Assembly (NCBI RefSeq): GCF_043951865.1
Contig: NZ_JBINJF010000011.1
Coordinates: 62,001-126,000, forward strand
Reading direction: 5' to 3'
Length of the DNA: 64,000 nt
From: JAMQKA01 sp043951865
GTDB taxonomy: Bacteria > Bacteroidota > Rhodothermia > Balneolales > Balneolaceae
Shown here: in pieces, positions 7,782 through 15,118 of the stretch
Layout of the letters: every line of letters starts with the position of its first letter
Position numbering within the stretch: the stretch's first letter is position 1
Notes under the pieces: generated by a model
What the model saw: only the letters and a program-made list of their open reading frames with translations
Told to the model about the DNA's origin: nothing
Database searches by the model: none
Position numbers and translations under genes: made by a program

Positions 7782-9053
7782 TTAGAAACTGATTACGGCT
7801 TCCAGCATTACGCCGTCAAATTGGCCATCTTCCAGTTGACCGGTAAAACCGTCATAGGTTTGGGTTACATATTCGAGTTTGGCCAGCACGTTTTTGGTCA
7901 GGAACCAGCCACCGCCGATATTGAATCGCTCGATATCAATATCATCATTTGATACGAGGTTATATCGGGCACCCAGGTAGACATCCTCTCCAGCACCGAA
8001 GCGATAGAGCAGTTCTGCACCATACTGGTTGAAGGTATCTGAGGGCTGTCCCGCATCTTTACCCGTAACGGTTTCAAAGACGCCATAGAACTCCAGGCCG
8101 TTGTATTTGACAAAGGGGTTGATCATGATGGCCGTAATCTCGTTATCGAAACCGGGATCAAATCGACCAGAGCGGAAGCCGCCACTCATGACGTTGTAGT
8201 AGCGGGAGCCTGCACGGTCACCATCATACAGGTAGATCCCGTTGGCCTGGCCGGTGGTGTAGATAGAACCGGTCAGACGCAGGCGCAGGTCTTCGTTCAC
8301 CTGGGAGTCATAGCCCAGCTTTCCTACGAAGCTACCCGTGTTTGCAGGATCGGTTTTGATCGTGCTCTGGTTCAGTTTACCGTTGGTGAGTCCCACCATG
8401 GCAAAGAGGTCCCCGCCGTAGTAGTAAATTTCACCGCCGACTTCAGTCGTAAATGAATCCATAATGTAGTTGCCTACAAAGGGATTGTGAATAGCCGCCC
8501 CGTTGTCCGTTCTGCGGAAGTGGTTGTCACCGTAGTTGATCTCCATGTGCCCCACCTTAATGCGGAGGTTGTCCATCAGATCAGAAGCAAAGCCCTCTGA
8601 AATAAAGTCCAGGCGATCAATCTGAATATACCCGCCCTTTACCCACGCTTCCGGGTGGTGCTGGGAGGAGAGATACGTACGCAGGTGCATTCGCAGCCCG
8701 TTATCCAGTGCTACGTCAAAATCCAGGTTGGAGGTAGCGAGATTGAAATTGGATCCCAGTTCCGGCAGTGAACTCATAATCGGATTTCCAGACTCGTCAA
8801 CGCCCGATTGCCAGGGACCCGCATTCTCATGGGTAATCGCCTGGAACTGGAGCGTGTTGGCGCCGCCGAGGCGAACGTTCACTCCGTCAAACTCCTGATC
8901 CGTGGTAAAAGGGGCTTCAAATTGATTAACACCCCGCTGGTCGGGACTCGTATAATATTGCAGGTCCCGGTCGGTGTCCTGGGCAAATACGCTACCTGCC
9001 ATCACAAAGAATGACAATAGAAATAGAGAAAGGTATTTGGTTGATTGTTTCAT
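7782..9053 (-). CDS. Outer-membrane beta-barrel porin-like protein
   Basis: 423 residues from the internal ATG at 9053, chosen because it begins a good signal peptide (MKQSTKYLSLFLLSFFVMAG, cleavage after VFAQ). An upstream ATG at 9125 would add 24 polar residues before it. The mature protein has alternating aromatic/polar strands, frequent Gly-Asp turns and a C-terminal Phe (EAVISF), the insertion signature of outer-membrane barrels. The strand texture resembles phosphate- or anion-selective porins, but the substrate is not readable. It is preceded by a -24/-12 element at 9180-9195 and two dyads at 9322-9368. This places it in the same predicted regulon as the YceI pair. Confidence 0.85.
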   Translation of the reverse strand: MKQSTKYLSLFLLSFFVMAGSVFAQDTDRDLQYYTSPDQRGVNQFEAPFTTDQEFDGVNVRLGGANTLQFQAITHENAGPWQSGVDESGNPIMSSLPELGSNFNLATSNLDFDVALDNGLRMHLRTYLSSQHHPEAWVKGGYIQIDRLDFISEGFASDLMDNLRIKVGHMEINYGDNHFRRTDNGAAIHNPFVGNYIMDSFTTEVGGEIYYYGGDLFAMVGLTNGKLNQSTIKTDPANTGSFVGKLGYDSQVNEDLRLRLTGSIYTTGQANGIYLYDGDRAGSRYYNVMSGGFRSGRFDPGFDNEITAIMINPFVKYNGLEFYGVFETVTGKDAGQPSDTFNQYGAELLYRFGAGEDVYLGARYNLVSNDDIDIERFNIGGGWFLTKNVLAKLEYVTQTYDGFTGQLEDGQFDGVMLEAVISF

Positions 9054-9179
9054 AATAAAACCTGTAATGATTTTATGATTGAGATTGTTAGATGTTGTGA
9101 AAGATCGTATCTGTGATTTATTCACTCTTTTTTCGATTAACCTTTATTCAAACGTTTCTGTGTTCTTTCTCTTGGTAGT

Positions 9180-9195
9180 TACAAGGACCGTTCCA
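9180..9195 (-). promoter_or_regulatory. Probable sigma-54 (-24/-12) promoter of the porin
   Basis: The minus strand reads TGGAACGGTCCTTGTA. Its first seven bases are identical to the YceI promoter (TGGAACG), and the TTGT block sits at the same spacing. The -12 GC is GT here, so it is a weaker match. It lies about 126 bp before the ATG, leaving a long leader. Confidence 0.65.
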
Positions 9196-9321
9196 AAAGT
9201 AAGATCCAAAGAAATATTTTTTTGGATCCCCGGAAAAACAGCCTCATAATGCTTGAAAAGCAGAAAAAAATCACATAAAAATTTTTAAGCTCAACACGAT
9301 GCGTAACCGCGTTATCGACAA

Positions 9322-9335
9322 ATGCAATGTTGCAA
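9322..9335. promoter_or_regulatory. Activator-binding dyad upstream of the porin, proximal
   Basis: ATGCAATGTTGCAA matches TTGCA-N4-TGCAA with one mismatch. It begins 127 bp beyond the -24 element. That is 21 bp, or two helical turns, farther than the YceI site, so the phase is the same. Confidence 0.65.
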
Positions 9336-9354
9336 GTATTACCGAGGGGGGATA

Positions 9355-9368
9355 TTGCAGGACTGCAA
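9355..9368. promoter_or_regulatory. Activator-binding dyad upstream of the porin, distal
   Basis: TTGCAGGACTGCAA is a perfect 5-4-5 dyad. Its centre is 33 bp from that of the proximal dyad, exactly the spacing found between the YceI and response regulator promoters. Confidence 0.75.
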
Positions 9369-9552
9369 TATTGAATCTTCACGATTAAAAAGTGTATTAT
9401 TCCAAGCGGAGCAGCAGAATAAGAATGGATATGACGCTTCCGTTCCCGGTAGTGGTACGTGGCATCATTATATTCCGGCAAAACACGTTAACTTAGGAAC
9501 AACGCTGAAGAACTGTATTAATAACCCATATATACAATTAGAGTCGCCTGAG

Positions 9553-9762
9553 ATGGACAATCCCGTGAATTCGTACAAAATCGGCAATATAGAGGTAACG
9601 ATTACAGAATCCGATCATCCGGACAAGCTCCATGTTGAATGTAATGACGGTACCTACCATTCGGAGTTTACCATCCGCAAATACGAATATGAAAACTACC
9701 GGCGACATATGAACCAGCGTATAAAAAATGCATACCAGGAGCAGTACAGGCAGGAAGAGTAG
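9553..9762 (+). CDS. Small conserved-looking protein, 69 aa
   Basis: I chose the ATG at 9553, beginning MDNPVNSYKIGNIEVTITES. A longer in-frame start at 9322 would run through the predicted activator dyads and adds Cys/His-rich, low-quality sequence. The 69 residues show a short beta-rich N-terminal part (IGNIEVTITESDHPDKLHVE) followed by an amphipathic, Tyr/Arg/Gln-rich helix (YEYENYRRHMNQRIKNAYQE). No signal peptide or membrane segment is present. I do not recognise the family. It is divergent from the porin, but no sigma-54 element faces it. Confidence 0.5.
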   Translation: MDNPVNSYKIGNIEVTITESDHPDKLHVECNDGTYHSEFTIRKYEYENYRRHMNQRIKNAYQEQYRQEE

Positions 9763-10032
9763 AAAATACCGGCCTGTTGTTTGTACACACAACTATTTCT
9801 GTCGCTGGGAATTTGCCGGTATGCAGGACATGATCAATATCATGGGCGACACTTCCAGGTCCTGTGGAAATGCGCTGCTGGTTTAACGGAATGCATCCAC
9901 CCCCTTTTGAAAACGGCTGAAATTAGCAGATCCAAGTTCTCCTCCCCAGTTCCCCGGGGAGAAGAAAGGAGTGTTCTTACGTCTCTTTGAGCATAGAATT
10001 GAATTTTATGAACTTCCTGTGGCTATCTCTGC

Positions 10033-10905
10033 TTAATCAAAATTATATTCTCCGGTTTGGGCCATATGCATCAGCCTGTTTACCCGGTCTTCCGTTTCCG
10101 GGTGGGTTGAAAAAAGGCTCATAAACTTTCCCCCTTTAAACGGGTTCACCGGGAACATGTGCGAGGTAGAGCGCATGGCCGTTTCCGAAACACGCATCGG
10201 CGTCTGTTCTACCGCCTGCTCAATACGCTGGAGGGCGGCAGCCAGGCTCTGCGGCTTGCCCGAAATTTCAGCTCCCACTCGATCCGCTTCATATTCGCGG
10301 GTTCGGCTGATGGCGGCCTGCAGCAGCGAGGCGGCAATGGGTGCCGTTATCAGCACCAGTATGGCCACCAGCGGGTTGGGCCCGTCGCGGTCGCCTCCAC
10401 CGATGGGAAGGAAGAATGCAAACTGGGCCAGCATGCTCAGCGCGCTTACGACCGTCGTCACAATGGTCTGCGTCAAAATATCGCGATTTTTAATATGGGC
10501 CAGCTCATGGGCGGTCACACCGCGCAGCTGATCTCGATCCAGCACATTGAGGATCCCCTGCGTAAAAGCAACCGCCGAATGCTCCGGATTTCGACCCGTG
10601 GCAAACGCATTGGGCTGCTCCTGGGGAATAATGTATACTTTCGGCATGGGCAGATCTGCACTTTCCGCCAGCTCTTTTACCATGTTGTATAGCTGGGGAT
10701 TAGACTGCGGGTCCACTTCCTGCGCCTTGTACATTTTGAGGACCATTTTATCGGAATACCAGTAACTCACGGCATTCATTCCCATTGCAAATATGAAAGC
10801 AATAATCAGCCCGGTCGATCCACCCAAAATTTGACCGACCAGCATAAAAAGCACAGCCACAAGCGTCATTAAAAAGACTGTGCGCATACTGTTTCTGTTA
10901 ATCAT
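10033..10905 (-). CDS. htpX: HtpX membrane zinc protease (M48)
   Basis: 290 residues. Two N-terminal membrane helices (about 7-25 and 28-50) and a later pair flank the cytosolic protease domain. The catalytic HELAH is near residue 132, with the third ligand in REYEADRVGA. HtpX is the heat-shock-linked inner-membrane metalloprotease that clears misfolded membrane proteins with FtsH. The ATG at 10905 gives standard length. It is monocistronic, and a family A repeat lies upstream at 11048-11187. No heat-shock promoter could be assigned. Confidence 0.95.
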   Translation of the reverse strand: MINRNSMRTVFLMTLVAVLFMLVGQILGGSTGLIIAFIFAMGMNAVSYWYSDKMVLKMYKAQEVDPQSNPQLYNMVKELAESADLPMPKVYIIPQEQPNAFATGRNPEHSAVAFTQGILNVLDRDQLRGVTAHELAHIKNRDILTQTIVTTVVSALSMLAQFAFFLPIGGGDRDGPNPLVAILVLITAPIAASLLQAAISRTREYEADRVGAEISGKPQSLAAALQRIEQAVEQTPMRVSETAMRSTSHMFPVNPFKGGKFMSLFSTHPETEDRVNRLMHMAQTGEYNFD

Positions 10906-11047
10906 ATAGTACTCCGTTCAAATTTGAGTTTTACTTTTGGTTCAAAACGCGCCAGATAGTAATTTGTTTTGTCAGGCCGTATAGAATGTAAGGGATTTAA
11001 CACCTGTTTTATACCCTCATTTTTACGATAGGCCGTTTATATTTTTA

Positions 11048-11187
11048 GAGGACTTTAAAAAACCAGGAGTTTTGTTCAAGATCAAAGCCTGAGCGGATCG
11101 GGAACCGCAGTTTATATCTCACATATGAGGATTTCGAATCCACGAAAATGCCGATATTGGCCAACACAACGGTTTTGCAAAGCCCTC
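11048..11187 (-). repeat. Dispersed repeat family A, full copy 1
   Basis: About 140 bp. On the minus strand it begins GAGGGCTTTGCAAAACCGTT and ends CTGGTTTTTTAAAGTCCTC, so the ends are imperfect inverted repeats. It aligns along its whole length to the copies at 46496-46633 and 51246-51384. It lies in the divergent gap upstream of htpX. Confidence 0.8.
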
Positions 11188-11289
11188 TTTATATATGAAC
11201 TCAGCCCTGACCTTCAATTGTCGGAATCAGGTGGAGAGGTTCTATCCGGCAAGGAAAACAACGATAACTGAACCACATCGGGTGTAACA

Positions 11290-11724
11290 ATGAGTGACAG
11301 GAATGCTCTTTTAAAGAAAATAAAAAACAAACGGCGGGAAGCGGCGGATTATCTCAGCAGGAATGAGCCTAAAAAGTCACGACTTCTTACTACTTCCATC
11401 ATTGCGGGGGCCCTGGCTGCCGCTTTAACGGCCGGACCCGGCATGGGGGGCAGTGGTTTTATCGAGGCGGCCAAAGGGGTCGTTTCTTTCGGCATTCCGG
11501 TGTGGCAGGTGCTGTGCCTGCTCGCGACGCTGCTATCGATGGCGGCGGTCATCAGCAACGGCCTGTTGAAATCTGATGATATCTCCTCGAAAATCGCCCA
11601 GGTCCGCAGTTGCGATGCAAAACTTGAAGGACTGGAAACGATGCTGGAACTTAACCAAATTGACCTGGAGCATGCGGCTTCCCTCTACACGCAATATCTG
11701 ACGGATATTCCCCACGTTCGATGA
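11290..11724 (+). CDS. Hypothetical protein with two membrane segments, 144 aa
   Basis: A basic N-terminus (KKIKNKRREAADYLSRNEPKK) is followed by two hydrophobic helices (about 33-55 and 66-93) joined by a short Gly/Pro loop. A cytosolic coiled-coil-like tail (DDISSKIAQVRSCDAKLEGLETMLELNQIDLEHAASLYTQYL) follows. There is no signal-peptide cleavage site. The family is not recognised. The topology resembles small SLATT or DUF-type membrane effectors, but that is only a resemblance. The gene is bracketed by family A repeats in opposite orientation (11048-11187 full, 11747-11800 partial). Confidence 0.65.
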   Translation: MSDRNALLKKIKNKRREAADYLSRNEPKKSRLLTTSIIAGALAAALTAGPGMGGSGFIEAAKGVVSFGIPVWQVLCLLATLLSMAAVISNGLLKSDDISSKIAQVRSCDAKLEGLETMLELNQIDLEHAASLYTQYLTDIPHVR

Positions 11725-11746
11725 CAGCCCCTGGAATGAGTTCGCA

Positions 11747-11800
11747 GAGGAGTTCCAAAAACCGTTGTTTTGCCAATTCCTGCATTTCAATAATCCTCTT
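11747..11800 (+). repeat. Dispersed repeat family A, partial copy
   Basis: About 55 bp (contains AAAACCGTTGTTTTGC and AATTCCTGCATTT) match the left part of family A in plus orientation, after which similarity fades. It is inverted relative to the full copy at 11048-11187. Confidence 0.6.
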
Positions 11801-11882
11801 TTTCCAGAACGTTGCCGTAGAATCTGTATCCAACAATATCTCCACCCTGCAACGGGCCCGGATTCATGCTGAATCCTCACCT

Positions 11883-13784
11883 TCATTTTGTTTCAAAAAC
11901 GCGTGTTGCCTCCTCCATCTCAAAGACGTTGTTTTCCCGGTTCACATCTGCCATGCGGCCGGTGGGATCTATAGTAATGCGCGAAATTGATTCAGGCGCT
12001 TCCGGAATTCCGAACGTATAGGAGGGATACACCCACGGCCAGTCTGGCAGCACCGCCCGTTCAATACCCGGAGTTTCGTTGGGCTTTTCGCCCCGCATGA
12101 TGCGCAGGGGAATGTAAAACTGCTGTTTGCTGCCGTCGGAATATTCCACCAGCACGTCGATCGGCATCGGCATCAGGTCTTCCCGCTTCAGGGTCACGAA
12201 CGTAGAGTCGCCTTTCCCTACCACAGTTTCAATCCCGTAGTCAATGGTTTTGGTCGTTTCAATAAAATACTCGTAATACCAGTCGAGCACCATACCCGAT
12301 TCCTTCTCCATCACCCGCAGGAAATCGCGGCCGGTCGGGTGTTTGAACTTCCAGGTTTCAAAATAGCGCTTCATGCCGCGGTCAAATGCTTCAGGCCCGA
12401 TCACATACCGCAACTGATTCAGAAATACAGCGCCCTTTGAGTAGGAGGCCACCCCATATGCGCGGTTGGTGACAAAATGATCGGCGTGGGTATCCAGCGC
12501 CTCCTCTTCGCCATCTTCCACAATCCGGTAGTAGGAGCCATAGGCCCCGCTGTGGGGGAAGTCACGTTCCCCGTAAAGGTGCTCCGTGACCAGGGCAGAG
12601 GCGTAGGTTGTAAACCCTTCATCCATCCAGGGAAACCGGCTTTCGTTGTTGGCCAGCACAGTGTGATACCACATGTGAACAAGCTCGTGCACTGTAACAC
12701 CAACCAGGCTCCGCTCTGAGCGGTTGCCGGTAATAAGGGTAGCCATCGGGTACTCCATGCCGCCGTCGCCTCCCTGGATCACGGAAAACTTCTCATACGG
12801 ATACTTTCCAAAGTGCTTGTTCATAAACTGAAAGCTTTTGACCGTAAATTCCGGCAGACGCTCCCAGTAGGCCTTCAGCGAATCCTGCCGGCTTCCCGAG
12901 GATACGTTGGCGGCCACCGGGTCGGTTTGGTAGAAAAAGTGGAGCATTGGTCCGCCGGGTACCTGCGCCGTTGTATGTGTGAAGTCGGGATCGGCACCCC
13001 AGGCAAAATCGTGCACGTTATCGGCTTTCCAGTGCCAGGTAAGCTTGTCGGAACCGGGGCGGTTCACCGCGGTGCCCGGATCCTGGTAGCCGTGGCCGAT
13101 CTGCTGTGGGTTCTGCAGATTTCCGGTGGCCCCCATCACATAGGAGGAATCAATCTTGATTTTAACATCAAAGCTGCCGAAGACACCGTGAAACTCGCGA
13201 CCCACATACGGGTTGGGGTGCCAGCCTTCGTGGTCGTATTCCGAAATCTTGGGATACCACTGTGTCATCGAAAATTCGACGCCCTCCCTGTTTTTCCAGC
13301 CGGAGCGGCGGATCTGCAGTGGCACCTGGCTTTCGAACTCCATCTGAAAAACCGTGCTTGCACCGGGCAGAATTGGCTCATCCAGCTCCACTTCCATTAT
13401 GGTTCCATCCACCCTGTAATCAACCGACTCCCCGTCCTGGTTCATTGATCGAATCCGATGATAACCAATCTGGTCCTCTGACAGGTGGTAGATACGGTCG
13501 CGCACGCGGCTGTCGGGATCTTCAATGGTGCGGGAGCGCTTGTCCATCATGCTGCCGGGCTGAAAAGCGTTAAAATAAAGATGATAAAACACGCGCCGCA
13601 GCGTATCGGGAGAATTGTTGTGATACGTCAGTTTCTGGGTTCCCGTGAACTGGTTGTCCGGGGCGTTCATTTCGATCTCCATTTCGTACTCCACCCGTTG
13701 TTGCCAGTAGTCACGCGTCTGGCTGTGTGCGGTAAGCGAGAAACAGAATAGCAGTAGCAGAATCAATCCGTAGCGTAGATGCAT
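11883..13784 (-). CDS. M1-family zinc metallopeptidase, secreted
   Basis: 633 residues with a signal peptide (MHLRYGLILLLLFCFSLTAH, cleavage near HSQ). The N-terminal half is the beta-sandwich of M1 aminopeptidases. The exopeptidase signature GGDGGMEYPM, the counterpart of GxMEN, precedes HELVHMWY (catalytic HExxH) and the third zinc ligand in WMDEGFTTYAS. Such enzymes trim N-terminal residues from peptides in the periplasm of Bacteroidota. The length fits the short secreted M1 subgroup lacking the full C-terminal ERAP-like domain. It is monocistronic. Confidence 0.92.
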   Translation of the reverse strand: MHLRYGLILLLLFCFSLTAHSQTRDYWQQRVEYEMEIEMNAPDNQFTGTQKLTYHNNSPDTLRRVFYHLYFNAFQPGSMMDKRSRTIEDPDSRVRDRIYHLSEDQIGYHRIRSMNQDGESVDYRVDGTIMEVELDEPILPGASTVFQMEFESQVPLQIRRSGWKNREGVEFSMTQWYPKISEYDHEGWHPNPYVGREFHGVFGSFDVKIKIDSSYVMGATGNLQNPQQIGHGYQDPGTAVNRPGSDKLTWHWKADNVHDFAWGADPDFTHTTAQVPGGPMLHFFYQTDPVAANVSSGSRQDSLKAYWERLPEFTVKSFQFMNKHFGKYPYEKFSVIQGGDGGMEYPMATLITGNRSERSLVGVTVHELVHMWYHTVLANNESRFPWMDEGFTTYASALVTEHLYGERDFPHSGAYGSYYRIVEDGEEEALDTHADHFVTNRAYGVASYSKGAVFLNQLRYVIGPEAFDRGMKRYFETWKFKHPTGRDFLRVMEKESGMVLDWYYEYFIETTKTIDYGIETVVGKGDSTFVTLKREDLMPMPIDVLVEYSDGSKQQFYIPLRIMRGEKPNETPGIERAVLPDWPWVYPSYTFGIPEAPESISRITIDPTGRMADVNRENNVFEMEEATRVFETK

Positions 13785-13905
13785 AAAATCAGGTATAGTT
13801 TGGATTAAGTTCGTGGTTGAAAGGTCTCATGCAGAGCCCCAGAAAACCAGATTGATCTTTAAAAAGTTGCCTCTTTACGTCTTTGCAGGAGCCATTATTT
13901 TGGGG

Positions 13906-14514
13906 TTAAAAAGCGTTGCGGCTGGCAAAGGCGCGGCTGAGAGTGGCCTCGTCAATAAATTCCAGCTCGGTACCCATCGGAATGCCGTAGGCGATGCGGG
14001 TTACCTTGATCTCATCATACGGTTTTAAAAGCTTGTTGATGTAGTACGAAGTCGCTTCCCCCTCGGAGTCGGGATTCAGTGCAAGGATTACCTCGTCAAC
14101 GGGATATTCCTCATCATTTACCCGCCTCATCAGCTCTTTTACGCGGATGTCGTCGGGCCCGATATTATCGAGCGGGGAGATGACTCCCCCCAGTACGTGG
14201 TACATCCCCCGGAACTCGTTGGTTTTTTCAATAAGGTAGACATCCTGTGATTCCTCGACCACGCAGAGCTGCCCATTTTGGCGTTTCGGGTTGCTGCATA
14301 TTGAGCAGGGATCGCCGTCGCTGATAACTCCGCAGTGCGAGCAGCGGGTAATCGACTGTTTTAGATCGACCAGGGCATCCGCCAGCTGCATCACCGATTC
14401 TTCACTCTGTTTTAGCAGGTGGAGGGCGATGCGACGCGCTGATTTCCGGCCTGTTCCCGGCAGCTTGGCCAGCTGCTCAATAGCCCGTTCCAGTATTTCT
14501 GAGGTGCCTTGCAT
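13906..14514 (-). CDS. recR: Recombination mediator RecR
   Basis: 202 residues: an N-terminal HhH segment (LAKLPGTGRKSARRIALHLL), the four-Cys zinc finger (CSHCGVISDGDPCSIC), then a Toprim domain (LCVVEESQDVYLIEKT...LALNPDSEGEATSYYI) and the C-terminal Walker B-like tail. RecR works with RecF/RecO to load RecA at gaps. It follows ybaB and dnaX on the same strand; dnaX-ybaB-recR is a classic conserved order. The gap to ybaB is 80 bp. Confidence 0.97.
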   Translation of the reverse strand: MQGTSEILERAIEQLAKLPGTGRKSARRIALHLLKQSEESVMQLADALVDLKQSITRCSHCGVISDGDPCSICSNPKRQNGQLCVVEESQDVYLIEKTNEFRGMYHVLGGVISPLDNIGPDDIRVKELMRRVNDEEYPVDEVILALNPDSEGEATSYYINKLLKPYDEIKVTRIAYGIPMGTELEFIDEATLSRAFASRNAF

Positions 14515-14594
14515 ATTCTATTGTTAAAAGTTAAACATTACATGGTGCAAGCCAGCGTTAACTTCAGACATTCAACCTGCAGCCTGTAAAAAAT

Positions 14595-14939
14595 TTAGAA
14601 ACCCAGTTTGGAGAGATCCATCCCGGGAATTCCGCCGCCGGGGATCATATCTTTATAGGTCTCCTGCATCTTTTGCTGGGCCGCTTCTTCTGCTTTTTCA
14701 AGCGCCTTGTTGACTCCGGCCACCACCAGGTCTTCCAGCATCTCGGCATCTTCCGGGTCAATTACGGCCTCGTCGAGCTCAATAGCAATAATCTGCCGCT
14801 TGCCGTTGGCTTTCACTTTTACCATCCCGCCACCGGCTTCGGCTTCTACCTCTACCTTTGCGAGCTCTTGTTTGGCCTGTTCCATTTTTTCCTGTAACTG
14901 GGAAAACTTCCCAAACATATCCGCCATATTTTTATTCAT
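14595..14939 (-). CDS. YbaB/EbfC nucleoid-associated protein
   Basis: 114 residues. An N-terminal coiled helix (FGKFSQLQEKMEQAKQELAK) is followed by the strand VEAEAGGGMVKVKANGK and the motif ELDEAVIDPEDAEMLEDLVVAGVNKAL, all standard for YbaB. The dimer binds DNA as tweezers without strong sequence preference. It sits between dnaX and recR on the same strand. The C-terminus is Gly/Met-rich (PGGGIPGMDLSKLGF), typical of the family. Confidence 0.96.
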   Translation of the reverse strand: MNKNMADMFGKFSQLQEKMEQAKQELAKVEVEAEAGGGMVKVKANGKRQIIAIELDEAVIDPEDAEMLEDLVVAGVNKALEKAEEAAQQKMQETYKDMIPGGGIPGMDLSKLGF

Positions 14940-15118
14940 AACAATAGAGATTTTGGTTGTTTGAAATTATTCATGTTAACGTATTTACTTTCTTTTATAA
15001 CGCCCTCTTCTTCAAGGGGGAGTTTTTAACCTGTGCTGGTCCCAAAGGCTTTAGTTCCAGCCCGGAGGAGGAAACCGGGGAGATTAACCTGCTGGGACTA
15101 CAGTCTTATTCAATCATC

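Noticed and set aside
9322..9552. Longer start for the small protein at 9553
   Set aside because: The extension runs through the predicted activator dyads and reads as low-quality sequence, so the internal ATG was preferred.
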